Shown: piece after piece, positions 1 through 5,684 of the stretch
Layout: each line of letters starts with the position of its first letter
Position numbering within the stretch: position 1 is the stretch's first letter
From: an uncultured Slackia sp.
GTDB taxonomy: Bacteria > Actinomycetota > Coriobacteriia > Coriobacteriales > Eggerthellaceae
DNA length: 5,826 nt
NCBI GenBank assembly: GCA_937895975.1
Contig: CALBLG010000079.1
Coordinates: 1 to 5,826, forward strand
Reading direction: 5' to 3'
Position numbers and translations under genes: made by a program
The notes under the pieces: model-generated
The model's input: only the letters and a program-made list of their open reading frames with translations
Databases searched by the model: none
Told to the model about the DNA's origin: nothing

Positions 1-735
1 GCGGCCGATGAATTCTTGGGCCGCGCGAAGGCCGCCGCGTTTCCCGCCGGCATCGTCGCCTTCGTGCTTGCGGCTGTGGGCGGCCTGGCGTCGGTGACGC
101 ACCTGTCGCACCCCGACCGCATCATGGGCGCGCTGGGACACCCCACTTCGGGCATCTTCACCGAGGCCGTGCTGGTGGGCCTGCTGTGCGTGTTCGTCGC
201 CATTTACCTGGTGATGCTCAAGCGCGGCGCGTCTGATGGCGCCCGCAAAGTGGTCGCGGTGATCGGCGCCGTGTTCGGCGTGCTGATCTCGTTCATGGCG
301 GGCGAGTCGTACCTGATGAGCTCGCGCCCGAACTGGGATACGCAGCTGTTGCCGCTGGGCTACATGCTGACGGCCATGCCGGGCGGCGTGGCCTGCTACC
401 TGACCGTCGTCGCCGCGAAGGCGAAGGGCGCTCAGGTGGGCGAGTACGCCAAGGCGCTGCTCGTGGCTGGCGTGCTTGCGGTGATCGGCGCCGTGGCGTT
501 CGCTGCGGCCGCCGGCCAGGCCGATGGCGCGGCGCTTGGCTGCACCGTGGCGGCCGTCGTGCTGGCGGGCATCGTGCCTGCCGTGTGCGGCGCGCTTTTG
601 CCGAAGAAGCCCGAGCAGCTCATGGCGCTTGCCGCAGGCTCGCTCGCATGCGCCGTGGTTGGCATGGTTTGCTACCGCTGTCTTATGTGGATGGTTTCGG
701 AACCGGTCGCTAACCTGTTCCTGAACGTCCTCTAA
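1..735 (+). CDS. dmsC: DmsC-like DMSO-reductase-family membrane anchor subunit, 5'-truncated by the window edge
   Basis: This is the integral membrane anchor of a DMSO reductase-type molybdoenzyme. Such anchors oxidise menaquinol in the membrane and pass electrons to the DmsB Fe-S subunit. The frame is open from base 1, so the start lies upstream and about 244 residues are visible; the TTG at 16 is not a credible start because nothing resembles a ribosome site before it. The family usually has about 280 residues and eight membrane helices. Roughly seven hydrophobic segments are visible, so the first helix is probably missing. Two family patterns are present: THLSHPDRIMGAL, matching the HL-x-x-P-x-R signature after an early helix, and a YLM...RPNWDT stretch matching the P-x-W-[DN]-[ST] signature. 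The TorD and NapG/NapH-like genes downstream fit a reductase operon. NrfD/PsrC-type anchors are the alternative, but the HL-P-R pattern favours DmsC. The substrate cannot be told from this subunit. Confidence 0.85.
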   Translation, partial: AADEFLGRAKAAAFPAGIVAFVLAAVGGLASVTHLSHPDRIMGALGHPTSGIFTEAVLVGLLCVFVAIYLVMLKRGASDGARKVVAVIGAVFGVLISFMAGESYLMSSRPNWDTQLLPLGYMLTAMPGGVACYLTVVAAKAKGAQVGEYAKALLVAGVLAVIGAVAFAAAAGQADGAALGCTVAAVVLAGIVPAVCGALLPKKPEQLMALAAGSLACAVVGMVCYRCLMWMVSEPVANLFLNVL

Positions 736-759
736 TTCCGATTCCTATCGGACCTATTG

Positions 760-785
760 GGGGCGCCGCCGTCGCGCGGCGCCCC
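760..785 (+). promoter_or_regulatory. GC-rich intergenic stem-loop between dmsC and torD
   Basis: A perfect 10-bp stem (GGGGCGCCGC at 760-769 pairs with GCGGCGCCCC at 776-785) encloses a six-base loop. It sits 24 bases after the dmsC stop and about 30 bases before the torD Shine-Dalgarno. It is followed by GCTTCCTTAT rather than a real T-run, so it is a poor intrinsic terminator. I infer an mRNA-stability or partial-termination element that would leave the anchor message more abundant than the chaperone message. The structure is read directly; its role is not demonstrated. Confidence 0.5.
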
Positions 786-826
786 GCTTCCTTATACGAA
801 TTCGACCCACAAGCTGGGAGGACATC

Positions 827-1555
827 ATGGATACGACTCAAACTACCGAGCGTGAAGAGCTGGCTTCCCAGCTCGTCGAGGTGAATCGCGGGCGCGCGGG
901 CTTCTACCGCATGCTGGCGCAGCTGTATTTCAAGGAGCTCACCGCCGACCAGGTGAAGCATTTGGCCGGCATGGATTTCTCGGGCATGTCGGGCGATGAC
1001 GAGACGATTGCCGAGGGCTATGCGGAAATGCACCGCTACCTGCGCCACGCCAACGGCGGCACGCGCCAGGAGCTTGCGTGCGACTACGCGCACACGTTTT
1101 TGGCCGCCGGCAACTACGAGACGTTCGCGGCCACGCCGTACGAGAGCGTGTTCACTTCTGAGCTGGGCCTTCTGATGCAGGAAGCGCGCGACGAGGTGTA
1201 CAAGGCGTTCTGCGCGCAGCACATTCAGCCCGACGAGAGCCTGCATTTGCCGGAAGACCACATCTCGTTCGAGTTCGAGTTCATCGCGACCATGCTCGAG
1301 CGCACCAACGACGCGCTGCTCGACGGCGCGTACGGGCATGCGCTCGAATGTGCGCAGGCGGTGTCGGATTTCCACCGCGACCACCAGCTGAACTGGATTG
1401 ACGACTTGTGCGACACGATCGACGACGTTGCCGAGACGCGCTTTTACAAGGGCGTGGCCAAGGTGACGCGCGGCTTCGTGCACGCCGACACCGACGTGAT
1501 CGCCGACGAGATCGACGCGCTCATCGAGCTTGCAAACGGGCAAGCGGCGGCATAA
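827..1555 (+). CDS. TorD/DmsD-family molybdoenzyme maturation chaperone
   Basis: A cytoplasmic all-helical chaperone of the TorD/DmsD/NarJ group. The family binds the Tat signal peptide of a molybdenum-cofactor enzyme and delays export until the cofactor is inserted. The 242-residue length is normal for the family. Visible hallmarks are DYAHTFLA (86-93), PYESVF (104-109), the signature PEDHISFEFEFIATML (142-157), with its conserved E/P-x-D-H-I and following acidic/aromatic helix, and FHRDHQLNW (182-190). The ATG at 827 is supported by GGGAGG at 816-821, five bases upstream. No signal peptide or membrane segment is present. It lies between the DmsC-like anchor and the NapG-like protein, so its client is most likely the catalytic subunit expected upstream. 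The Tat-exported NapG-like protein is a second possible client. I cannot separate TorD from DmsD naming by eye, so no symbol is given. Confidence 0.9.
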   Translation: MDTTQTTEREELASQLVEVNRGRAGFYRMLAQLYFKELTADQVKHLAGMDFSGMSGDDETIAEGYAEMHRYLRHANGGTRQELACDYAHTFLAAGNYETFAATPYESVFTSELGLLMQEARDEVYKAFCAQHIQPDESLHLPEDHISFEFEFIATMLERTNDALLDGAYGHALECAQAVSDFHRDHQLNWIDDLCDTIDDVAETRFYKGVAKVTRGFVHADTDVIADEIDALIELANGQAAA

Positions 1556-1567
1556 GGGGGCCTTTTC

Positions 1568-2155
1568 ATGGCTGTTTCCATTTCGCGCCGCGGGTTTGTG
1601 GCCGGCGGCGCAGCGTTCGCGAGCATGTTCTGCGTGGGCGGGGCCGCCTACGCGCTTTCGGGCGACACGCCCGAGCCGCTGCGCCCGCCGGGCGCGCAGG
1701 ACGCGGCGCATTTCGCGGCCACGTGCTTGAAATGCAACCGCTGCGAGACGGCGTGCCCGCAGCAATGCCTGCGCACGGGCGTGCTCGAAGACGGCGTGCT
1801 GAACTGTCGCACGCCCATTATGGACTTCCATCGCGGCATGTGCACGTTCTGCGGCGCGTGCGAGGACGTGTGCCCGGCTGGTACCATCGCAGGCGCGCGC
1901 GACGAAAGCCAGGTCATTGGCGTGGCTCGCGTCGACCAAGACCGCTGCCTGGCGTATGCGCAAAGCGGCTGCCGCGTGTGCGTGGACGCGTGCCCCTATG
2001 GCGCGATTTCGCTCGACGATGCGAACCGACCCGTCGTCGACCAGGAGAAATGCAACGGGTGCGGCGCGTGCGAGTACGCGTGCCCGTCAAATTCCTATCT
2101 GACGTTCGCGGGCGGAAAGCGCCGCGGCGTGAACGTCGAGGCCGTGGACGACTAA
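1568..2155 (+). CDS. napG: NapG/MauM-like Tat-exported ferredoxin-type protein with four [4Fe-4S] clusters
   Basis: This is a periplasm-facing electron-transfer protein of the NapG/MauM group, 195 residues against about 230 for E. coli NapG. The N-terminus is a Tat signal: SRRGFVAGG at 6-14 followed by a hydrophobic stretch to about 29. The LRPPGA motif (38-43) after the signal also occurs in E. coli NapG. Four cluster motifs follow: C53-C56-C59-C63, C92-C95-C98-C102, C127-C135-C138-C142 (the first spacing is eight residues, as in the third NapG cluster) and C162-C165-C168-C172. Each last cysteine is followed by proline. In the Nap system NapG works with membrane-bound NapH to pass menaquinol electrons to the periplasmic reductase; here the likely partner is the NapH-like protein next door. 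AAGGGGG at 1554-1560 overlaps the torD stop and supports the ATG at 1568. Cys22 in the signal does not sit in a lipobox. The symbol denotes the family; a nitrate reductase role is not implied. Confidence 0.85.
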   Translation: MAVSISRRGFVAGGAAFASMFCVGGAAYALSGDTPEPLRPPGAQDAAHFAATCLKCNRCETACPQQCLRTGVLEDGVLNCRTPIMDFHRGMCTFCGACEDVCPAGTIAGARDESQVIGVARVDQDRCLAYAQSGCRVCVDACPYGAISLDDANRPVVDQEKCNGCGACEYACPSNSYLTFAGGKRRGVNVEAVDD

Positions 2156-2164
2156 CGCGACGAG

Positions 2165-2234
2165 TGGGACGGTTTCCTCTGAGGAGAGTGTCCCAGTTGA
2201 AACCGGGACACTCTCCTCAGGGGAAACCGTCCCA
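2165..2234. repeat. 30-bp near-perfect inverted repeat (REP/MITE-like palindrome) between the NapG-like and NapH-like genes
   Basis: The arm at 2165-2194 pairs with 2205-2234 around a ten-base loop. The only imperfection is T2178 against G2221, a G-U wobble in RNA. The arms end in GGGAC/GTCCC, and the inner part repeats GTGTCCC/GGGACAC. It begins ten bases after the NapG-like stop and ends 14 bases before the Shine-Dalgarno of the NapH-like gene. It is followed by A6, not a T-run, so it is not a classic terminator on the + strand; on the - strand no T-run follows either. As RNA it would form a very stable hairpin that could protect the upstream message, be cut by RNase III, or uncouple the two genes. 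Palindromes with AACCGTCCC-type ends are common dispersed repeats in gut anaerobes (recalled, not checked), which is why I favour a REP-like element. Confidence 0.85.
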
Positions 2235-2264
2235 AAAAACCAACGAAGAAAGGACCGATGCTAT

Positions 2265-3542
2265 ATGGCATTCGACCACAACGAGGCAAGCCGCGAGCAA
2301 GCGGTTGAGCCTGAAACTACGCAGGTCGTTGCGCCTGACGCATCGTCCGTTGAAAGCCGCGAGGCTTCTTGCAACGGAATGGGCGCCGAAGCTTCGGCCC
2401 GCGCGAATTTCCCCAAACCATCGCGCGAAACGGGCCATTCTCCCTCCCTTCCCCCAGAAAACTCTGGCGTCCATTCCGTTGCGAAGAAGCGTATGCGTTT
2501 CTCGACGGCGCGCGGTGCGGTGGCGCTTGCCGTGGTCGCGTTCGTGTTGGTCGGCTTGGCATTCCATGTGGGTACCGGCACGCCTTCTGCTCTCGGAATA
2601 GGCCAAATTGCGGCTATCTGCCCGCTGGGCGCGCTCGAGGCGCTGTTCGGCGCGAAGGAGTTCATGCTGCATCCCATCATCCTGTTGATTGTTGTGCTTG
2701 TGGCCGTCGTGCTGGTGGGTAAGGCCTTTTGCTCGTGGATGTGTCCCGTGCCGTGGCTGCGGAAATTCTTCATGCCGAAAAAGAAGGCGAAGCGCGATGG
2801 CATGGCCGCAGAAGGGGATGGCGGCGCTGCTGCGGCAGTCACCGATGCGGCCGAGGCGAACGATGCCGCAAAGGCCGGCGATGCCGAGCCTGCAAAGGTC
2901 GTCTGCGCGACGGAATGCCGCGATGCTGCGCACTGCAGCGACGCGGATTCGGAAGAAATCGCGAAACAGGCCAACGACCTGGTGAAATCGCTGCATGCGA
3001 AGCAGGTTGGCGGCTCAGCTGCGACTCACGCATGCGAAGGCTGCGCTGCCGGCTGCGCGCTCGCGCCCGTGGGCGGCGCGCGCGACGGCGTGCAAATCGA
3101 CTCTCGCCATGCGGTGCTCGCAGGCACGCTGGCGTCGGCTGCCGTGTTCGGCTTCCCAGTGTTTTGCCTCATTTGCCCCGTGGGGCTTACGTTCGCCACG
3201 CTCATCGGCGTATGGAACCTGTTCCGTTTCAATGAGCCAAGCTGGGCGCTTATCGTGTTCCCGGCTATCTTGATTTTCGAAGTCGTGTTCCTGCGGAAGT
3301 GGTGCAGCAAGATTTGCCCCATCTCGGCGCTGGTTTCGCTTATCTCGAACGCGAACGTCACGCTGAAGCCGCGCGTCGACAAGAGCCGCTGCCTGCGCGA
3401 GCGCGGCATCGATTGCCATGCGTGCGTGGACGCGTGCCCCGAGCAGCTCGACCCGCATACCGGTCGCATTCCCGAGTGCTCGAAATGCGGCAAGTGCGTG
3501 GAGGCCTGCCCCGCTCATGCGATTTCCATCAAGCTGAAGTAG
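2265..3542 (+). CDS. napH: NapH-like polytopic membrane ferredoxin protein with an enlarged cysteine-containing loop
   Basis: A quinol-dehydrogenase-type membrane Fe-S protein of the NapH/NosR/RdxA group, 425 residues against about 287 for E. coli NapH. Residues 1-78 are a polar N-terminal extension without a signal peptide. Hydrophobic segments lie near 84-101, 137-156, 283-303, 305-318 and 327-343. The family's two C-x3-C-P motifs are clear: C156-C160 (FCSWMCP) and C347-C351 (WCSKICP). Two further CP sites, IC118P and C301LIC304P, are less usual. The C-terminus carries two [4Fe-4S] motifs, C376-C384-C387-C391 and C405-C408-C411-C415. Residues 165-282 form an Ala/charged loop with six more cysteines (214, 218, 224, 257, 260, 264). 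The start is set by AAAGGA at 2249-2254, ten bases before the ATG; an ATG at 2258 is out of frame. Pairing with the NapG-like gene implies a NapGH-type menaquinol oxidase passing electrons outward. The substrate is unknown. Confidence 0.85.
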   Translation: MAFDHNEASREQAVEPETTQVVAPDASSVESREASCNGMGAEASARANFPKPSRETGHSPSLPPENSGVHSVAKKRMRFSTARGAVALAVVAFVLVGLAFHVGTGTPSALGIGQIAAICPLGALEALFGAKEFMLHPIILLIVVLVAVVLVGKAFCSWMCPVPWLRKFFMPKKKAKRDGMAAEGDGGAAAAVTDAAEANDAAKAGDAEPAKVVCATECRDAAHCSDADSEEIAKQANDLVKSLHAKQVGGSAATHACEGCAAGCALAPVGGARDGVQIDSRHAVLAGTLASAAVFGFPVFCLICPVGLTFATLIGVWNLFRFNEPSWALIVFPAILIFEVVFLRKWCSKICPISALVSLISNANVTLKPRVDKSRCLRERGIDCHACVDACPEQLDPHTGRIPECSKCGKCVEACPAHAISIKLK

Positions 3543-3583
3543 GCGAAGTGGGGAAGAAGCCCGCCACGCGGCCGAGTTGACCT

Positions 3584-3803
3584 CTTGTGGCGGAAATCGC
3601 GGCCATTCAGTCTTTTTGTCGAGTTGCATATTGGCAATGCGGCCGAATATGCCCCTGGGGAAAATCCCGACCTGGCGTTTTGTTCCTCGAGTCAAGTGTT
3701 TTTTGCGCCTTTGCGCCTTGCAGGAAGACTTACTTGTTGCGATTTCGGCCACGCAGCGCTTTGCGCGCTGCAATTTGACTGAATGGTCGCATTTCCTGCC
3801 AAG
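3584..3803. repeat. Imperfect inverted-repeat element of about 220 bp (MITE/REP-like candidate)
   Basis: The reverse complement of 3584-3612 matches 3777-3803: ten identical bases (GACTGAATGG), then CGC, ATTTCC, GCCA and AG in the same order, giving 25 matches, two mismatches and two small gaps. Similarity continues inward more weakly: TTGCA, GC(A/T)TGCG and GGCCGAA on the left recur inverted on the right around 3735-3773. Each half also has its own small hairpin. The structure suggests a decayed miniature element or a long folded untranslated RNA. No transposase is nearby. Confidence 0.5.
3753..3776 (+). terminator. Possible weak terminator hairpin downstream of the NapH-like gene
   Basis: GCAGCGC (3753-3759) pairs with GCGCTGC (3765-3771) around a five-base loop and is followed by AATTT. 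The T-run is short and the site is about 210 bases after the stop of the NapH-like gene, so it is only a weak candidate for the operon's end. It also lies inside the right half of the inverted-repeat element, which may be its real explanation. Confidence 0.3.
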
Positions 3804-3933
3804 CTTGCGTGTGCAGTTTTCCTGCGCCGAATGCGGCATGCGAGTCGTGCCATGGGAAAGTGTTCGGATAAAGAAGAAATTCGATGCGCTAGAGTAGCGT
3901 TACATTACTAAATTAAACGGAGAAATATCAGTC

Positions 3934-3962
3934 TTGTTCTCAATTTGACCAGGGTGTATTAG
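3934..3962 (+). promoter_or_regulatory. Candidate sigma-70-type promoter for the DUF6323/DUF6179-like pair
   Basis: TTGTTC (3934-3939) and TATTAG (3957-3962) are separated by 17 bases, in the most AT-rich stretch of the window and just ahead of the first gene of the pair. Transcription would start near 3969, giving a leader of about 28 bases. A second -35-like box, TTGACC at 3945-3950, has no good -10 at the right distance. No clear operator is seen. Confidence 0.4.
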
Positions 3963-3984
3963 GCATTGTCCAACTTTTTTGAAA

Positions 3985-3990
3985 AGGGAG
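3985..3990 (+). promoter_or_regulatory. Ribosome binding site that sets the start of the DUF6323-like gene
   Basis: AGGGAG at 3985-3990 lies six bases before the ATG at 3997. An in-frame TTG at 3979 lies upstream of this site and would put the Shine-Dalgarno inside the coding region, so the ATG is preferred. Confidence 0.75.
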
Positions 3991-3996
3991 AATGCC

Positions 3997-4557
3997 ATGG
4001 ATTTTGGTTTGATGTTGAACTGCGCGGCGGGCGAGAACGACCTGCTTGAGTCTCGTGTGCTTGCATCGCTCGACGAGCGCGGGGTTTATCTCTCGCCTGA
4101 CGACATTGCCCGTATCGCGAAATGCCGTCAGTCATTGCTCGCCCAAACCGAACGCGTCGAGTTCGATGCGACGGGGCTCAATGTGCTCGTCGAAGAGCTC
4201 GCCGCGGCGCCTTGTTGCCGGCGGCATTCGTTTGTCGCGACGGTCGAGGAGGCACTGGAGGCATTCTATGAACTTCGGGAAAAACTTCCAGCTGAAGTGA
4301 CCGATGATGAAATCGCCTGCGAGGTTGCGGCGGCATTCGCGGGCGCCGAGGGATGCGTCGATTGCGTTGACGTCGATGACGTGCTTGCCGAGCTGGTCGC
4401 AATGTCCGATGGCGACGTGCGCGAAGAAAGCGAGGCGGGGGAATACTGCATCGAAGACGCCGATGGCACGGTATATCGTTTCGACGAAGCGCAATGGCTT
4501 TACGATGAGCATTGCGTGGGCTGGGATGGCGAACGCTGGGAGGCCGACTATGAGTAG
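3997..4557 (+). CDS. DUF6323-like protein of unknown function
   Basis: No biochemical role is known to me. The 186-residue protein is soluble, very acidic, and has no signal peptide or membrane segment. Its core (about 15-135) follows the pattern I recall for DUF6323: an early helix, GVYLSPDDIARI (29-40), a helix with R44 leading to TERVEFDATG (51-60), a helix ending in APCC where typical members have SPY, a VEEALEAFYELREKLP helix (83-98), then TDDEI (102-106). Residues 136-186 form an acidic tail rich in Trp and Tyr (WLYDEH, GWDGERWEADYE) that goes beyond what I remember of the family. Cysteines are frequent (9, 43, 73, 74, 108, 120, 123, 151, 173) but do not form a clear metal motif. It shares its last eight bases with the next gene, so the two products are probably made together. 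The family call is from memory, not a search. Confidence 0.65.
   Translation: MDFGLMLNCAAGENDLLESRVLASLDERGVYLSPDDIARIAKCRQSLLAQTERVEFDATGLNVLVEELAAAPCCRRHSFVATVEEALEAFYELREKLPAEVTDDEIACEVAAAFAGAEGCVDCVDVDDVLAELVAMSDGDVREESEAGEYCIEDADGTVYRFDEAQWLYDEHCVGWDGERWEADYE
4538..4543 (+). promoter_or_regulatory. Ribosome binding site inside the DUF6323-like gene that sets the next start
   Basis: GGGAGG at 4538-4543 lies six bases before the ATG at 4550 and within the final codons of the upstream gene. It fixes the start of the DUF6179-like gene; the longer in-frame reading back to 4304 lies entirely within the upstream gene in another frame. Confidence 0.8.
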
Positions 4558-5395
4558 TGGGCGCACCTCGTTTGGCCAGCCCGGCGCGTACGCTGCGGCC
4601 GAGGAATCTGATGTAGCCGAGGGGCCTTGCACGTTCGAAAGGGCCTATGTGGCTGGGGTTTCCGCCACGCTTGAAGGGACGGGAGAGTCCGATACGTTCG
4701 ATGTGCCTGGAGAAACCGACAAATCCGACAAAGCCAATATAGCCGTAGCTCCCGTCGCGCCTGGTGCGACCGCAACTCCCGATTCGGCCGTCCTAGAAGA
4801 GCGGGCCGTTGCCAACTTCTCGTATCTCTATCGCAGGCTTACGCGTTTGTATGCGGCGGGATGCGGGTCGATTTCGCGCGCCGAGGCTGCAAGCTTGTTG
4901 GAATCGCTTTCCTTCACGCTTGACATCGACGGCCTCGACGAATCTGAGGCCGTCGCTCTTTTGGCCGCTTGCGACCCCGACGAATTATTCCAGACAAGGC
5001 AGGCGAGTCTTGCCAGGCGCATGGACGCGGCTCTCGAAACTTGGCGTGAGGTTTGCGCCGCTATGCCGCCCATCCGCAATGTCGCCCTACGCGATACGCT
5101 TACCAGCATCGGCGGCATGAGGGCGCTCTATGATACGTACTTCGCCGCGCACGAGGTTCCCTGCGACATCCAATATCAGTTGAGCCGGCCCGTTGACGAA
5201 CGGCTTCGCGGCATCGACTATGTGCAAGCATGGCTCGACCAACTGCTGTGCGAGACGCGCTGGATTGCGCAGTTCACGCCCGAAAGCTGCATCGCGGCGC
5301 TCGAGCGCGCGTGCCCCGACTATCGGGGCTTGCACATGAACCTGTACGACCTGCTCGCGCCGCGAGAAGGCGAGCTCGTGCGAAAAGGCGTATAG
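4550..5395 (+). CDS. DUF6179-like protein of unknown function, compact form
   Basis: A soluble 281-residue protein with no signal or membrane segment and no known function. Residues 1-85 are low-complexity (Ala, Glu, Asp, Thr, Pro), likely disordered. From about 90 the pattern resembles DUF6179: a YLYRRLTRLYAAGCGSIS stretch (92-109) with the family's glycine/serine turn, RDTLTSIGGMRALYDTYF (181-198), HEVPCDIQYQLSRPV (201-215), GIDYVQAWLDQLLCET (221-236) and CPDYRGLHMNLYDLL (255-269). Clostridial members as I recall them are longer, roughly 450-500 residues, and continue after the NLY segment, whereas this one stops 17 residues after it. The first ATG (4550) overlaps the upstream stop by eight bases, implying translational coupling. 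A 15-base direct repeat crosses its stop region (5370-5384 and 5403-5417). Co-occurrence with the DUF6323-like neighbour supports both calls. The family assignment is by memory of sequence patterns. Confidence 0.65.
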   Translation: MSSGRTSFGQPGAYAAAEESDVAEGPCTFERAYVAGVSATLEGTGESDTFDVPGETDKSDKANIAVAPVAPGATATPDSAVLEERAVANFSYLYRRLTRLYAAGCGSISRAEAASLLESLSFTLDIDGLDESEAVALLAACDPDELFQTRQASLARRMDAALETWREVCAAMPPIRNVALRDTLTSIGGMRALYDTYFAAHEVPCDIQYQLSRPVDERLRGIDYVQAWLDQLLCETRWIAQFTPESCIAALERACPDYRGLHMNLYDLLAPREGELVRKGV

Positions 5396-5480
5396 AGGGC
5401 ATGCGAGCTCGTGCGAACTCGGGCAATGAAAACAATCGCCGAATCACCGGGCCTTGCCGGTTCAGCGGCGCGCGCGGCAT

Positions 5481-5684
5481 AAGGGCGATTTTGGCAGAAA
5501 GCGCCCTTCAAGGGACGCTCGTCGAGGCCTCGATGGATTTTTCAGCCCGCTTCTCGAAGAATGTTTTCTGCGACCTGCGGTTTTGCATGCGCACTGCGCG
5601 ACAAATTCCGTGGAAAATGTCCAATTCGCGTCAAATGGCAGGAATGGCGTCCCTTGGGACGCGCTTTTTGACAAAACAGCCTTC
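5481..5684. repeat. Second imperfect inverted-repeat element of about 200 bp
   Basis: The reverse complement of 5481-5518 matches 5647-5684 at 28 of 38 positions without gaps. The inner ten bases of the arms are identical (CAAGGGACGC at 5509-5518, GCGTCCCTTG at 5647-5656), followed outward by shared GCGCTTT and CAAAA. Some mismatches would be G-U pairs in RNA. Weaker similarity appears to continue outward to about 5465 and 5703. Each arm has its own hairpin: AAGGGCG 5481-5487 with CGCCCTT 5502-5508 on the left, GCGTCC/GGACGC on the right. The layout is like that of the element at 3584-3803. Confidence 0.5.
5647..5669 (+). terminator. Possible intrinsic terminator for the DUF6323/DUF6179-like pair
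   Basis: GCGTCC (5647-5652) pairs with GGACGC (5657-5662) around the loop CTTG, followed by GC and five Ts (5665-5669). This has the shape of an intrinsic terminator, but it is about 250 bases past the stop and forms part of the right arm of the inverted repeat. It may serve both purposes. Confidence 0.4.

Larger units (their letters stand above)
3543..3978. other. Non-coding gap after the reductase operon
   Basis: This gap of about 440 bases holds no convincing gene. An open frame at 3577-3897 starts at TTG without a Shine-Dalgarno, runs through the inverted-repeat arms and looks like no family I know, so I treat it as chance. The gap contains a short hairpin just after the operon (CCGCCAC 3561-3567 with GTGGCGG 3587-3593), the inverted-repeat element at 3584-3803, a terminator-like hairpin near 3753-3776, and an AT-rich stretch from about 3890 with a candidate promoter for the next genes. 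Confidence 0.6.

Noticed and set aside
1616..1654. Possible lipoprotein signal in the NapG-like protein because of Cys22
   Set aside because: The residues before the cysteine (A-S-M-F) do not form a lipobox, and the twin-arginine motif with the following hydrophobic stretch explains the N-terminus.
710..1963. Minus-strand open frame of 417 codons antisense to the TorD-like gene and the first part of the NapG-like gene
   Set aside because: Its product is Arg/Ala/His-rich with no recognisable motif, and it lies opposite well-supported genes. Long antisense frames are expected in high-GC DNA.
2165..2239. Palindrome after the NapG-like gene as a rho-independent terminator
   Set aside because: It is followed by A6 rather than T on the + strand, and no T-run follows it on the - strand.
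1408..2601. Plus-strand open frame of 397 codons overlapping three genes
   Set aside because: It is extremely Arg-rich, out of frame with the clear NapG/NapH-like reading, and runs straight through the 30-bp palindrome.
1979..3440. Identical 18-base stretch TGCGTGGACGCGTGCCCC at 1979-1996 and 3423-3440
   Set aside because: Both copies encode CVDACP within [4Fe-4S] motifs; shared motif and codon bias explain the identity without a repeat element.
3577..3897. 106-codon plus-strand frame in the gap after the NapH-like gene
   Set aside because: TTG start, no Shine-Dalgarno, composition unlike the neighbours, and the frame covers both arms of an inverted repeat.
4304..4549. N-terminal extension of the DUF6179-like frame upstream of 4550
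   Set aside because: It lies wholly inside the DUF6323-like gene in another frame, and the ATG at 4550 has an ideal Shine-Dalgarno.
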